The notes under the pieces: generated by a model
Seen by the model: only the letters and a program-made list of their open reading frames with translations
Database searches by the model: none
Told to the model about the DNA's origin: nothing
Origin: NCED01 sp035493955
GTDB lineage: Bacteria > Pseudomonadota > Alphaproteobacteria > Caulobacterales > Caulobacteraceae
Direction of reading: 5' to 3'
Assembly (NCBI GenBank): GCA_035493955.1
Contig: DATJHI010000035.1
Location: 1 to 64,000, forward strand
Length of the DNA: 64,000 bases
Translations under genes and position numbers: made by a program
In this document: in pieces, positions 23,766-33,621 of the stretch
How the letters are laid out: each line of letters starts with the position of its first letter
Numbering within the stretch: the stretch's first letter is position 1

Positions 23766-25229
23766 ATGAGACTCGCTCGCGATGTCGTCGTGCTTGGTCT
23801 GGCGGCCCTTTCCCTTGGGGCCTGCGCCGACGCGCACCTTCGCAAGCCCCAGATCGGCCTGCCGTCCGCGTTCGAGACGCCTTCCGGCGCCGCCGACGCG
23901 AGTCTGTCCCCGGCCAGTCTCGACCGCTGGTGGACCCTGTTCCCCGACGAGCAACTGCACCAACTGGTGGAGCAGGCCCTGGCCTCGGCTCCCACCGCCC
24001 TGACCGCCCTGGCCCGGCTGGACGAGGCCGGCGCGACCCGGCGGTCGCGTCTCGACACCTTCCTGCCGGCCGGCAATCTGCAGGGCAACGCCGTGGACCA
24101 GCACACCACCATCACCGGCGTTCCCGGCGGCTTCCCCACCGGCGGCGGGGGCGGCGGCTTCCTGGTCGGAGGCGCGACCCAGACCTATTCGCTGGCCTTC
24201 AACCCGAGCTGGGAGCTGGATGTGTTCGGCCGCTCCCGCGCCGGCGCCCGGGGCGTCAACGCCGACTTCGCCGCCACCCGCTTCAACGTCGAGGCTTCGC
24301 GCATGAGCCTGGCGGCCCAGGTCGCGCAGGGCCTGTTCCAGGCCCGGGCCCTGGCCATGCAGCTGGACGACGCGCAGGAGACCCGGCGCATCCGCGCCGA
24401 GACCGCCCGGGTCGGCAGGATCCGGGCCGAGCGGGGCCTGGGGCCGCAGTCCGACTCGGCGCGCTTCCAGGCCGACCTCGACAGCGCCGAGGCCGAGGTC
24501 GCCCGGCTCACGGCCGCCTTGGCCGCGTCCAAGCGCACGTTGCTGGTCCTGCTCGGCCGCGGGGCTGATCCCCTGGAGAGTCTGCCCATCGAGGCCCGCG
24601 CCGACGCCCCGCCGCCCGTGCCCGCCTCCGCCCCCGGCGAACTTTTGGCCCGCCGTCCCGACGTGCGCGAGGCCGAAGCGCGGCTCCGGGAAGAGGCCGA
24701 GACCGTGACGGTGGCGCGTCTGGCCCTGTTCCCCAAGTTCACCCTCAATCCCGGCGCCTCGATCTCCAAGGTGACCGGGGCGTCGGACTACACCACCAAG
24801 CTGTGGTCGATCGGGATCGGGGCGGCCATGCCGATCCTGAACCAGGCCCAGCTGCGCGCCGACTTCCACGCCGAGCGGGCCCGCGGCGAACAGGCCGTGA
24901 TCGCCTACGAGAAGGCGGTGCAGACCGCCTATGGCGAGGCCGAGAACGCCCTGACCACCCTGCAGGCCGACCAGGCCCGGCTGGTCAGCCTGGCCAGCGC
25001 CGAAACCGGCGCGCGCTATGCCTTCGACGCCGCCAGCCGCGGCTACCAGTCCGGCCTGACCGACGTCGCCGCCATGCTCGACGCCGAGCGGACTTGGCGC
25101 GCCGCGCGCACGGCCCTGACCGGCGCCCGCGCCCAGGCGCTGCAGGACGCTGTCGCCGCCTTCAAGGCGCTCGGCGGCGGCTGGAGCCCACCCCCCTTAG
25201 AGAACGCCGCCGCGGACCCTAGCCGATGA
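23766..25229 (+). CDS. RND efflux outer-membrane lipoprotein (NodT/OprM family)
   Basis: ATG 23766 gives a lipoprotein signal (MRLARDVVVLGLAALSLGAC); an in-frame start further upstream would run through the operator. The 487 aa product has the TolC-like repeat structure: DRWWTLFPDEQLHQLVEQAL, FNPSWELDVFGRSRAGARG, LLARRPDVREAEARL, and the second repeat with SIGIGAAMPILN and QAVIAYEKAVQTAYGEAENAL. It would form the trimeric outer-membrane channel for the adjacent pump. It is the first gene of a three-gene operon; its stop overlaps the next start. Confidence 0.95.
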   Translation: MRLARDVVVLGLAALSLGACADAHLRKPQIGLPSAFETPSGAADASLSPASLDRWWTLFPDEQLHQLVEQALASAPTALTALARLDEAGATRRSRLDTFLPAGNLQGNAVDQHTTITGVPGGFPTGGGGGGFLVGGATQTYSLAFNPSWELDVFGRSRAGARGVNADFAATRFNVEASRMSLAAQVAQGLFQARALAMQLDDAQETRRIRAETARVGRIRAERGLGPQSDSARFQADLDSAEAEVARLTAALAASKRTLLVLLGRGADPLESLPIEARADAPPPVPASAPGELLARRPDVREAEARLREEAETVTVARLALFPKFTLNPGASISKVTGASDYTTKLWSIGIGAAMPILNQAQLRADFHAERARGEQAVIAYEKAVQTAYGEAENALTTLQADQARLVSLASAETGARYAFDAASRGYQSGLTDVAAMLDAERTWRAARTALTGARAQALQDAVAAFKALGGGWSPPPLENAAADPSR

Positions 25230-26329
25230 CCCTGAAACCCCGTTTCCGCATCGCGGCCTCCCTGTTCGGAATCGGCCTCGCCGCCGCCTCGCTGTCGGCC
25301 TGTTCCAAGCCGAAGCCGGCTGCGGCGGCCAGCGCGCCCCTGACCGTCAGCGTGGCCAAGGTCGAGGTGCGCGACATGCAGAGCGGCCTGGTCGCCTCGG
25401 GCCTGCTGGTCTCCCGCGAGGAGGCGGGCGTCGCCTCGGAGCTGTCCGGCTACCGGGTGGCCGAAGTGCTGGTCGACGAGGGCGCGGCCGTCGCCAAGGG
25501 CCAGCCGCTGGCCCGTCTCGACGACACCCTGCTGAGGGCCCAGATCGACCAGAGCAAGGCCAACCTCGCCGTGCAGCAGGTGGCGGCCGAGCGGGCGGAG
25601 GCCGAGGCCGGCCGCGTGGCGGGCCTCGACAACCAGGGCGTCCTCTCCAACGAGGCCATCGCCGAGCGCCGCCTCGCCGCCCGCTCGGCCCAGGCCGCCG
25701 TCGCCGTGGCCAAGGCCCAGCTCAATGACCTCCAGACCCGCGAGACCCGCATGACCATCCGCGCGCCGGTGGCCGGGCGGGTGCTGGAAAGATCCGCCCG
25801 TCCGGGGGACGCGTCGTCGACGGGGACCACCCTGTTCCGCATCGCCCGCGACCAGCTGGTCGAGCTCGACGCCGAGATCCCCGAGGACAAGCTCGCCAAT
25901 GTGCACGTCGGCGACCATGCCGACGTGGAGTTGCCTTCCGGCGGCCACGTGGCCGGCACGGTCCGCTTCATCAGCCCGCGGGTCGACCTCGCCACCAAGC
26001 TCGGGCGCGCCCGCATCGCCCTGCCGGTGCGGCCCGACCTGCGCCCCGGCGGGTTCGCCCGCGCCCACTTCAACCAGCTTTCCCGCCCCGTCCCCGCCGC
26101 GCCGGAACAGGCGATCCGCTACGACGCCGACGGGGCCTCGACTATGGTGGTCGGGACCGACGACCGGGTCCGTCGCGCCGGAGTGCGCACCGGCGCCCGC
26201 GCCGGCGGCTGGGTCGAGCTGATCGAGGGGCCCCCTCCCGGATCGCGTGTCGCCCTGGGCGGCTCGGCCTTCGTGCTGGAAGGCGATAAGGTCCGCGTCA
26301 ACGCCGAGCCCAGCGGAGCCGCGCGATGA
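25226..26329 (+). CDS. RND efflux periplasmic adaptor (membrane fusion protein)
   Basis: The 367 aa protein starts with a lipoprotein signal (SLFGIGLAAASLSACSKP, lipobox LSAC). The lipoyl-like half domains are GYRVAEVLVDEGAAVAKGQPLARLD and RAPVAGRVLERSARPGD, flanking a coiled-coil hairpin rich in Ala/Glu/Gln (AQIDQSKANLAVQQVAAERAE). Beta-barrel and membrane-proximal domains follow. It bridges the inner-membrane pump and outer-membrane channel. Four-base overlaps on both sides indicate strict cotranslation with its partners. Confidence 0.95.
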   Translation: MTLKPRFRIAASLFGIGLAAASLSACSKPKPAAAASAPLTVSVAKVEVRDMQSGLVASGLLVSREEAGVASELSGYRVAEVLVDEGAAVAKGQPLARLDDTLLRAQIDQSKANLAVQQVAAERAEAEAGRVAGLDNQGVLSNEAIAERRLAARSAQAAVAVAKAQLNDLQTRETRMTIRAPVAGRVLERSARPGDASSTGTTLFRIARDQLVELDAEIPEDKLANVHVGDHADVELPSGGHVAGTVRFISPRVDLATKLGRARIALPVRPDLRPGGFARAHFNQLSRPVPAAPEQAIRYDADGASTMVVGTDDRVRRAGVRTGARAGGWVELIEGPPPGSRVALGGSAFVLEGDKVRVNAEPSGAAR

Positions 26330-29300
26330 GGGTCCCGATATCCAGCTGGGCGATCCGGAACCCGATCCCGATCGTCCTGCTGTTCCTGGCGCTGACCATC
26401 GTGGGCCTGATCGCCTACGCCAGGACGCCGATCAAGCAGTTCCCCAACGTCACCTTTCCCATCGTCACGGTCAGCGTCACCCAGTCGGGCGCGGCCCCGT
26501 CGGAGATGGAGACCCAGGTCACCCGCCCGATCGAGGACGCCATCGCCGGCGTCGCCGACGTGCGCCACATTTCGTCCCAGGTGGTGCAAGGGTCGTCGAC
26601 CACCACCATCGAGTTCGAACTCTCGACCAACCTGCAGAAGGCCACCGACGACGTGCGCACCGCCGTCGAGCGGGCGCGGGTCAACCTGCCGCCCGCGATC
26701 GACCCGCCCTCGGTGCAGCAGATCAACATCGCCGACGCGCCGATCCTGACCTATGCGGTCTCGGCCCCGTCGATGTCGGGGTCCGAGCTGTCCTGGTTCG
26801 TCGACAACACCATTTCGCGCGCCATCCAGGCCCAGCCGGGGGTGGCCCAGGTCGCCCGTGTCGGCGGCGTCGAGCGCGAGATCAACGTCACCCTCGACCC
26901 TGACCGGATGCGCGCCCGCGGGGTCACAGCGCCCCAGGTGAACGACGCGCTGCGCCAGTTCAACACCGACGAGACCGGCGGCCGGGCCAATATCGGCGGC
27001 GCCGAACAGACGGTCCGCGTGCTCGGCCAGGCGGACAAGGTCGCGGCCCTGCGCGACGTCACCATCCCGACCGCGGCCGGCTATGTGCGCCTGTCCGACG
27101 TGGCGGAGGTCGGCGACGGCGAGTCCGAGCAGCGCGGGTTCGCCCGCCTGAACGGGCGCCCGGCCGTGGCCTTCCAGGTCAACAAGACCCGCGATTCCAG
27201 CGAGGTCACCGTCGAGGCGGCGGTGACCAAGGCCATAGCGGCGCTGGCCAAGACCTATCCCAACGTCGCCTTCACCGAGGTGGTCTCCACCGTCAAGGAG
27301 ACCCGCGAGAGCTACGACGCCACCGTCCACGTCCTTTTGGAGGGCATGGCCCTCGCCGCCCTGGTGGTGTTCCTGTTCCTGCGCGACTGGCGCGCCACCA
27401 CCATCGCCGCCCTGGCCATGCCCTTGTCGCTGCTGCCGGCGATCGGGGCGATCTGGCTGTTCGGCTTCAGCTTCAACTTCATCACCCTGCTGGCCCTGAC
27501 CCTGGTCATCGGCATCCTGATCGACGACGCCATCGTCGAGATCGAGAACATCCAGAAACGGGTCCAGGCCGGGGCCTCGCCCTACCGGGCCGCCCTGGTC
27601 GGCGCCGACGCCATCGGCCTGGCGGTGGTGGCCACCACTGCGGCCATCGTCGTGGTGTTCATGCCGGTCTCATTCATCGCCGGCATCTCGGGCCAGTTCT
27701 TCAAGGAGTTCGGCGTCACCGTGGCGGTGGCGGTGCTGTTCTCGCTGCTGGTGGCGCGGCTGCTGACGCCGCTGATGGCGGCCTATTTCCTCAAGCCCAC
27801 CGCCGAACCGCACGAGCCCCAGCCGTTGCGGCCCGGCTACAAGCGGGTGCTGGACTGGGCGCTGGACCACAAGTGGCTGTCGGCGTTCGGCGGAGGAGCG
27901 GTCTTCGTCTTCTCGCTGTTCGTGGCCAGCCTGCTGTCCACGGGCCTGACCCCCGCCGCCGACCCCGGCTATGTCTATCTGTCGATCCAGGGGCCGCCCG
28001 GCGCGAGCCGCGACGACATGGAGCGGGCCTCGGCCCAGGTCACCCGCACCCTCCTGGCCCAGCCCGACGCCGAGCGCGTGTTCGTCCAGGTCGGCGTCGC
28101 CTCCGGCGGCGGCTTCGGCGGGGGCGGCGGCGCGGACCTGCGCAACGCCACCGTCACCGTGGTGCTGAAGGACAAGCGCCGTCTGGACACCGAGGCGTTC
28201 AAGGCCTCGATCCGGCCGCTGATCCGCGCCATCCCCGACATGCGGGTCACCACCGCCGCGGGGGGCTTCGGCTCCACCGACATCGAGGAGATCCTGGCCA
28301 GCCAGGACGCCGCGGCCCTCGACAAGGCCCAGCTCGACCTGGAACGGCAGATGCGGACCATGCCGCAGCTGACCGACATCCGTCCCTCGCCGCCGCCGCC
28401 GGGCCCCGAGCTGGTGATCCGGCCCAAGCCTGTCGAGGCCGCGCGGCTCGGGGTCTCCTCCCAGGCCCTGGCCCAGGTGCTGCGCATCGCCACCATCGGC
28501 GACATCGACGCCAACGTGGCCAAGTTCTCCGAAGGCGAACGGCGCATACCGATCCGGGTCCGGCTGGCCGAATCCGCCCGCGCCGACCTGTCCACCATCG
28601 CGGCGCTGCAGGTGCCGGTGGGGGGGGGCAAGGTGACGCCGCTGGACAGCGTCGCCGACCTGTCGTTCCAGGCCGGCCCCGGCCGCATCGTCCGCTACGA
28701 CCGCGAACGGCGGGTGTCGGTGCTGGCGTCGCTCAACGGCATCAGCCTCGGCAATGCGCTGGCGGCGATCAAAAACCTGCCGGCGATGAAGCACCTGCCG
28801 GCGGGCGTCCACCTGGCCACCCAGGGCGACGCCCAGACCATGGCCGAGCTGTTCGGCGGCATCCTGGGCGCGATGGCGGCGGGCATCGCCATGATCTACG
28901 GCGTGCTGGTGTTGCTGTTCGGCTCGTTCTTCAAGCCGGCCACGATCCTGTCGGCCCTGCCGCTGTCGTTCGCCGGGGCCTTCGTGGCCCTGTTGCTGAC
29001 GGGGATGGAGATCGACCTGCCGGTCCTGATCGGCCTTTTGATGCTGCTCGGCCTGGCGGCCAAGAACTCCATCCTGCTGGTCGAGTTCGCCATCGAGGCC
29101 GAACGGCGCGGCATGTCCCGGCGCGAGGCCCTGTACGAGGCCTGCCGCGAGCGGGCGCGGCCGATCATCATGACCACGGTCGCGATGATGGCCGGCATGC
29201 TGCCCACGGCGCTCGGCCTCGGTCAGGGCTCGTCGTTCCGCCAGCCGATGGCGGTGGCGGTGATCGGCGGCCTGATGAGCTCGACCGCCCTGTCGCTGAT

Positions 29301-29457
29301 CCTGGTGCCGGTGGTCTACGAGTTCATCGATCTGTTCGAGGTCTGGGTGAAACCCCAGTTCGGCAAGCTCGTCACCTCCAAGCGTCCAGGGGACGACCGG
29401 CCCCTGGAGGTGGAAGAGGCGAACGTGACGGCCGAAGCGCCCAAGGCCGCAGAGTGA
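26326..29457 (+). CDS. RND efflux pump permease (HAE1/AcrB-like)
   Basis: The 1043 aa protein has the RND layout of twelve helices and two large periplasmic loops. It begins ISSWAIRNPIPIVLLFLALTIVGLIAY (in pieces), has KQFPNVTFPIVTVSV, the proton-relay Asp pair in VIGILIDDAIVEIENIQKR (about 398-399), a lysine in LLGLAAKNSILLVEFA (TM10), and RPIIMTTVAMMAGMLPTALG. A Gly-rich insert (GGGFGGGGGAD) lies in the second periplasmic loop. It exports hydrophobic drugs or lipids by proton antiport. The substrate is unknown; the MarR neighbour suggests inducible xenobiotic export. Confidence 0.95.
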   Translation: MRVPISSWAIRNPIPIVLLFLALTIVGLIAYARTPIKQFPNVTFPIVTVSVTQSGAAPSEMETQVTRPIEDAIAGVADVRHISSQVVQGSSTTTIEFELSTNLQKATDDVRTAVERARVNLPPAIDPPSVQQINIADAPILTYAVSAPSMSGSELSWFVDNTISRAIQAQPGVAQVARVGGVEREINVTLDPDRMRARGVTAPQVNDALRQFNTDETGGRANIGGAEQTVRVLGQADKVAALRDVTIPTAAGYVRLSDVAEVGDGESEQRGFARLNGRPAVAFQVNKTRDSSEVTVEAAVTKAIAALAKTYPNVAFTEVVSTVKETRESYDATVHVLLEGMALAALVVFLFLRDWRATTIAALAMPLSLLPAIGAIWLFGFSFNFITLLALTLVIGILIDDAIVEIENIQKRVQAGASPYRAALVGADAIGLAVVATTAAIVVVFMPVSFIAGISGQFFKEFGVTVAVAVLFSLLVARLLTPLMAAYFLKPTAEPHEPQPLRPGYKRVLDWALDHKWLSAFGGGAVFVFSLFVASLLSTGLTPAADPGYVYLSIQGPPGASRDDMERASAQVTRTLLAQPDAERVFVQVGVASGGGFGGGGGADLRNATVTVVLKDKRRLDTEAFKASIRPLIRAIPDMRVTTAAGGFGSTDIEEILASQDAAALDKAQLDLERQMRTMPQLTDIRPSPPPPGPELVIRPKPVEAARLGVSSQALAQVLRIATIGDIDANVAKFSEGERRIPIRVRLAESARADLSTIAALQVPVGGGKVTPLDSVADLSFQAGPGRIVRYDRERRVSVLASLNGISLGNALAAIKNLPAMKHLPAGVHLATQGDAQTMAELFGGILGAMAAGIAMIYGVLVLLFGSFFKPATILSALPLSFAGAFVALLLTGMEIDLPVLIGLLMLLGLAAKNSILLVEFAIEAERRGMSRREALYEACRERARPIIMTTVAMMAGMLPTALGLGQGSSFRQPMAVAVIGGLMSSTALSLILVPVVYEFIDLFEVWVKPQFGKLVTSKRPGDDRPLEVEEANVTAEAPKAAE

Positions 29458-29461
29458 ACGT

Positions 29462-30079
29462 CTAGGCCGCCTCGACCAGGGCCCAGGCCCTCCGCAGGTC
29501 CCGCACGAAGTCCCGATAGGCCGCCGCCTTGCCGGCCGCGTCGGGGATGCGCAGCAGCATCGACGGGTGGACGGTGACGAAGGTCCTGGTCCCGTCCTCC
29601 AGCGCTCCGGCCGGTCCGCGCTCCTTCAACACCGCCACGGCGCGGCCGAGCACCGCCCCCGCCGCCGTCGCCCCCAGGGCCGTCACCACCCTGGGCCGGA
29701 CCAGCCGCCGTTCGTTGTCCAGCCACCAGCGGCAGGCCTTGACCTCGCCGGCGTCGGGCTTGCTGTGGAGGCGGCGCTTGCCGCGGAGCTCGTGCTTGAA
29801 GTGCTTCACCGCATTGGTGACGTAGGTCTCGCCCCGCGGAACGCCCGCTTCGGCAAGGGCGCGGTCCAGCATCTGGCCCGCCGGCCCGACGAAGGGATGG
29901 CCGGCCAAGTCCTCCTGGTCTCCGGGCTGCTCGCCCACCAGCATCAGTCGCGCCCGCTCCGGTCCCTCGCCCGGCACGCCCTGGGTGGCGTCGCGCCACA
30001 GGTCGCAGCGGCGGCAGGCCTGCACCGCGGCGGCGATCTCGGCCAGGGTCGAAGGCGGCTCAGGCGCGGCGGGAGGCAT
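29462..30079 (-). CDS. UdgX family uracil-DNA binding protein/glycosylase
   Basis: The 205 aa protein matches the UdgX branch of family 4-like UDGs: CRRC near the N-terminus (iron-sulfur ligands), motif A VGEQPGDQEDLAGHPFVGPAG, YVTNAVKHFKHE, the diagnostic loop GKRRLHSKP (residues 100-108; family form KRRIH) with His105, and VHPSMLL as motif B. UdgX removes uracil and then becomes covalently attached to the DNA through that loop His, so it acts as a suicide enzyme. The loop carries Leu for Ile, a mild change. It is convergent with the RND permease, four bases away, and divergent from the beta-barrel gene. Confidence 0.92.
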   Translation of the reverse strand: MPPAAPEPPSTLAEIAAAVQACRRCDLWRDATQGVPGEGPERARLMLVGEQPGDQEDLAGHPFVGPAGQMLDRALAEAGVPRGETYVTNAVKHFKHELRGKRRLHSKPDAGEVKACRWWLDNERRLVRPRVVTALGATAAGAVLGRAVAVLKERGPAGALEDGTRTFVTVHPSMLLRIPDAAGKAAAYRDFVRDLRRAWALVEAA

Positions 30080-30165
30080 GGTGGGGAAATGAGTGCGTCG
30101 GGCGCCGGTTCCCCTGTGGCGACGGCGCCGCTAGGCTCGCGCTTCAGCCGGTTGGGGAACCCCGT

Positions 30166-30966
30166 ATGAGACTTGCGTTCGCGGCCGCTCTTTCGGTCCT
30201 GGTCGTGGCCGGCGCCGCATCCGCCGCCGAACCGGGCGAGCGGCCCTTCTGTCCGGCCCGGCCGGGCAAGGCCAGCCCCGCCTGCACCGTCGACGCGGGC
30301 CGGGTGCAGCTCGAGATCGACGCCTTCGACGAGACCTTCGACAAGGCCGGCGGGGTCAAGACCACCGACCTGACGCTGGGCGCCTCCCAACTGCGCATCG
30401 GCCTGACCGCCGATGCCGAGCTGCAACTGGCCTGGACGCCGTACGAGCGCCAGACCGCGCATGGGGCGGGGATCGACGGGGCGGTCTCTGGCGTCGGCGA
30501 CGCCGTGGCGGGGCTGAAGTTCAACCTGACCGGCAACAGCGACGGCTTCGGCGCGGCGCTCCAGCCCTTCGTCAAGTTGCCGACCGCCCCCCGGACCATC
30601 GGCGACGGCAAGGTCGAGGGCGGGCTGACCGCGCCGCTCTCCATCCCTCTGGCGGGGGGCTGGTCGCTGGGCCTGTCGCCCGAGGTCGACGTCTCGGCCA
30701 ACGAGAGCGGTTCGGGCTATCACGCGGCCGGATCGCTGGCGACGGGGGTCAGCCACGCGCTCACGCCGGAGCTGTCGTTCGGGGCGGAACTGTGGGTGGC
30801 GCAGGATTTCGTGTCGCGGAGCCCGACCCAGGCTTCGGCCGACCTGATGCTGGCCTGGACGCCGGGCTTCGCCCACGATCTGCAGTTCGATGTCGGGGTG
30901 AACCTGGGGCTGACCCCCGCGGCCGCCGGCGCACAGGCCTACGCCGGGATCGCCAAGCGGTTCTGA
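30166..30966 (+). CDS. Putative outer-membrane transporter-like protein (Phenol_MetA_deg-type beta-barrel)
   Basis: The 266 aa product has a signal peptide (MRLAFAAALSVLVVAGAASAA) and then alternating amphipathic strands throughout (TTDLTLGASQLRIGLTADAELQLAWTPYE in pieces), ending in Phe (AYAGIAKRF), the terminal signature of outer-membrane barrels recognised by BamA. The pattern resembles the 'transporter' proteins of the Phenol_MetA_deg family, whose transported substrate is unproven. It stands alone on the plus strand. The assignment rests on strand pattern and the C-terminal residue. Confidence 0.7.
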   Translation: MRLAFAAALSVLVVAGAASAAEPGERPFCPARPGKASPACTVDAGRVQLEIDAFDETFDKAGGVKTTDLTLGASQLRIGLTADAELQLAWTPYERQTAHGAGIDGAVSGVGDAVAGLKFNLTGNSDGFGAALQPFVKLPTAPRTIGDGKVEGGLTAPLSIPLAGGWSLGLSPEVDVSANESGSGYHAAGSLATGVSHALTPELSFGAELWVAQDFVSRSPTQASADLMLAWTPGFAHDLQFDVGVNLGLTPAAAGAQAYAGIAKRF

Positions 30967-30978
30967 TTTGGCCGCCCG

Positions 30979-31386
30979 CTATTGGCCGGCGGGCCGCGCC
31001 TTGCCCTTGCCGGCGAAGTCGGCGATCAGCCCCTCGCGCGACACCCGTTCGCGGGTGTCGTCCTCGACTTCCTGACGGGTGAGGACCCCGTCGCCGTTGG
31101 CGTCGGCGCCTCCGAAGGCGGCGGCGCCCAACTCGTCCTTGGTGAGTTTGCCGTCGCCGTTCAGGTCCAGCTCGGCGAAGCGGTTGCGGGTCCGCTCCAG
31201 CGCCTGGTTCAGGGTCTGCTCGTCGATCGGCCCGGGACCGGCTGGAGACGCGGCCGCCGCCTTGGCCGGGACGGCGACCGGCTGGGCGGGGGCGGAGGGC
31301 CCGTCGGGCTTGCCGCATCCCGCGATCAAGGCGGCCATCGCCGCCGCTTGGGCCGCCATCAAAAAGGTGCGCACGCCAACTCCCAT
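30979..31386 (-). CDS. EF-hand lipoprotein
   Basis: The 135 aa protein has a lipoprotein signal (TFLMAAQAAAMAALIAGC, lipobox IAGC) and a Pro/Ala linker. Two EF-hand calcium loops follow, DLNGDGKLTKDE and DANGDGVLTRQE, both with the full set of Asp/Asn/Glu ligands. It should bind calcium in the periplasm. Such paired EF-hand lipoproteins are frequent in Caulobacterales, and their role is unclear. It faces the beta-barrel gene convergently with a 12-base gap. Confidence 0.88.
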   Translation of the reverse strand: MGVGVRTFLMAAQAAAMAALIAGCGKPDGPSAPAQPVAVPAKAAAASPAGPGPIDEQTLNQALERTRNRFAELDLNGDGKLTKDELGAAAFGGADANGDGVLTRQEVEDDTRERVSREGLIADFAGKGKARPAGQ

Positions 31387-31436
31387 CCAGGCCGCCGCCG
31401 ATCCGCTTCAACCAGGGTCGCGATCGATCCCGTCGG

Positions 31437-33542
31437 TCAATCGACCAATTTGCGCGTCAGGTACATGAACTCCAGGCTCGTCCGCCGCGCGGCCTCCTGG
31501 AGGTTGGCCGCCGCCGAATGCCCCCCGTCGGTATTCTCATAATAGAGGAACGGAAGTCCCAAGCCTTGCATTTTCGCCGCCATCTTGCGGGCATGGCCGG
31601 GATGAACCCGGTCGTCCTTGGTGGAGGTGACGAAGAACGGCTCGGGATAGTTCGGTCCGGCCTTCAGCGCCTGATAGGGCGACATGGTCTCCAGATAGGC
31701 CCGCTCGTCCGGCTTGTCGGGGTCGCCGTACTCGGCGATCCACGAGGCTCCGGCCAGGAGCTTGTGGTAACGCAGCATGTCCAGCAGCGGCACCTGCAGC
31801 ACCACCGCGTTCCACAACTCGGGGCGCTGGGTCAGCTCGACCCCCATCAGGAGGCCGCCGTTGGATCCGCCCATGATCCCCAGCCGCCGCGGGGTGGTGA
31901 TCCGGCGCGCGATCAGGTCCTCGGCGACGGCGGCGAAGTCGTCGAACACCCGCTGGCGATTGGTCTTGAGTCCCGCCTGGTGCCAGGCCGGCCCGAACTC
32001 GCCGCCGCCGCGGATGTTGGCCAGGACATAGACCCCGCCCTTCTCCAGCCACAGCTTGCCGGTGGTCCCCGAATAGGCCGGGGTCATCGAGACCTGGAAG
32101 CCGCCATAGGCGTAGAGCAGCGTCGGGTTGGAGCCGTCGAGCTTCATCCCCTTCGGATGGACCACGAAATAGGGAATCCTGGTCCCGTCCTTCGAGGTCG
32201 CCTCGAATTGTTCGGTAACGTCGGCGGCGGCGTCGAAGCGGGCCGGCAAGGCCTTGACCTCGACGGGGCGCGCGTTCGCCCCCGCATCCCCCAGCCACAG
32301 GGTGTTGGGGGTGAGGAAGCTGGTCACCGAGGCGAAGAAGGTCTCGCTGGTCGGCTCGGTGGCGACCACGTCGACCGAGGCGTTCTTCGGCAGGGCGATG
32401 GCCTGGCCCTGCCAGCGCCCGTCCTCCAGGACGTAGAGGCGGAGTCCGCCCTGGACGTTGTCGTAGAGGTCGACCAGGACGTGGCCGCGGGTGGGCGACA
32501 CCCCCTCGATCGACTGGCGCGGACCCGGTTGCAGCACCAGACGGGGTTTCAGCGCGTCCGGCGCGCGGGCGGCCTCGGCGGCGTCGATGGAGACCAGGGC
32601 CCCCGACTTGAACGGGCCGGCGGGAGAGGCCCAGTCCTCCTGCAGGGTGAACAGCAACTGGCCCTTGACCATGCCGGCGGGATTGACCTGAGCCGGAAGG
32701 GCCAGCCTGCGGGCGCCGCCCGGCGTGGCGATCCAGATCTCGCTCTCGTAGAAGGTCAGGTTGCGGACGAACAGCACGGCGGTGTGGCCGTCCCCGTCGT
32801 GCAGCACGGTGGGCGTCGCGCTGACGTCCGTGGCGGCGCCGCGGAACACCTCCACCGCCTGGTCAAGATCCTGGCCGCGCTTCAGTCGCTTGACCACGAA
32901 GGCGTAGCCGGAGGCCGTCAGGGTCCCCGGTCCCCAGTCTCGGGCGACCAGCAGGGTGTCGGCGTCGAGCCAGGCGACGTCCTGCTTGCTTTGCGACAGC
33001 CTGAAGCCGTCCGCCACGAAGGTCTTGGTCGCAAGGTCGAGCTCGCGCACCTCGACCGCGTCCTTTCCCCCGTCGGACAGGGAGACCAGGCAGCGGCCGT
33101 AATCGGGCCAGCGGCACTGGGCGCCCTTGTAGACCCAGTTGGCCTTGTCGGCGGCGGCCAGGGCGTCGAGGTCCAGCAGGGTCTCCCAGACCGGGGCGAC
33201 GGCGCGGTAACTGGCCGGGGTGGTGCGCCGCCAGAGCCCGCGGACGTGGGCCGCGTCCTGCCAGAAGTTGTAGATCAGCCCGCCCCGCAGGGACGGCATG
33301 GGGATGCGGTCGGTCGCATCGACGATGGCCAGGGCCTCCGCCTTCAACCCGGTGTAGCGGGGGTCGGCCTCCAATTCCGCCAAGGTGCGACTGTTCTGGC
33401 CGCGCACCCAGTCGAGGGCCCGGGCGCCCTCGATCTCTTCGAGCCACTGGTAGGGGTCGGCCGGGTCCGGCGCCGGGACCTGGGCCTGAACGCCTGCAAC
33501 AACCGCCATCGCCATCACCCATCCCAGCATCGCGGCCTTCAC
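31437..33542 (-). CDS. Prolyl oligopeptidase family serine peptidase (S9A)
   Basis: The 701 aa product has a signal peptide (MKAAMLGWVMAMAVVAGVQA) and begins in the family manner, DPYQWLEEIEGARALDWV. A seven-blade propeller domain follows, then the hydrolase domain with LLYAYGGFQVSMTPAYSG, the nucleophile GGSNGGLLMG (Ser near 559), the acid in TSTKDDRVHPGHARK (Asp) and the His in NTDGGHSAAAN. It cleaves short peptides after proline. The exported form is common in this group and is likely periplasmic. Confidence 0.95.
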   Translation of the reverse strand: MKAAMLGWVMAMAVVAGVQAQVPAPDPADPYQWLEEIEGARALDWVRGQNSRTLAELEADPRYTGLKAEALAIVDATDRIPMPSLRGGLIYNFWQDAAHVRGLWRRTTPASYRAVAPVWETLLDLDALAAADKANWVYKGAQCRWPDYGRCLVSLSDGGKDAVEVRELDLATKTFVADGFRLSQSKQDVAWLDADTLLVARDWGPGTLTASGYAFVVKRLKRGQDLDQAVEVFRGAATDVSATPTVLHDGDGHTAVLFVRNLTFYESEIWIATPGGARRLALPAQVNPAGMVKGQLLFTLQEDWASPAGPFKSGALVSIDAAEAARAPDALKPRLVLQPGPRQSIEGVSPTRGHVLVDLYDNVQGGLRLYVLEDGRWQGQAIALPKNASVDVVATEPTSETFFASVTSFLTPNTLWLGDAGANARPVEVKALPARFDAAADVTEQFEATSKDGTRIPYFVVHPKGMKLDGSNPTLLYAYGGFQVSMTPAYSGTTGKLWLEKGGVYVLANIRGGGEFGPAWHQAGLKTNRQRVFDDFAAVAEDLIARRITTPRRLGIMGGSNGGLLMGVELTQRPELWNAVVLQVPLLDMLRYHKLLAGASWIAEYGDPDKPDERAYLETMSPYQALKAGPNYPEPFFVTSTKDDRVHPGHARKMAAKMQGLGLPFLYYENTDGGHSAAANLQEAARRTSLEFMYLTRKLVD

Positions 33543-33621
33543 GGGTGCGTCCTCGTCCGGTGCGCGATCATCGGCGTGGAATAGCCCAGGAGATTCGGGC
33601 GAACGAGGGGCGGGCGGTCGC

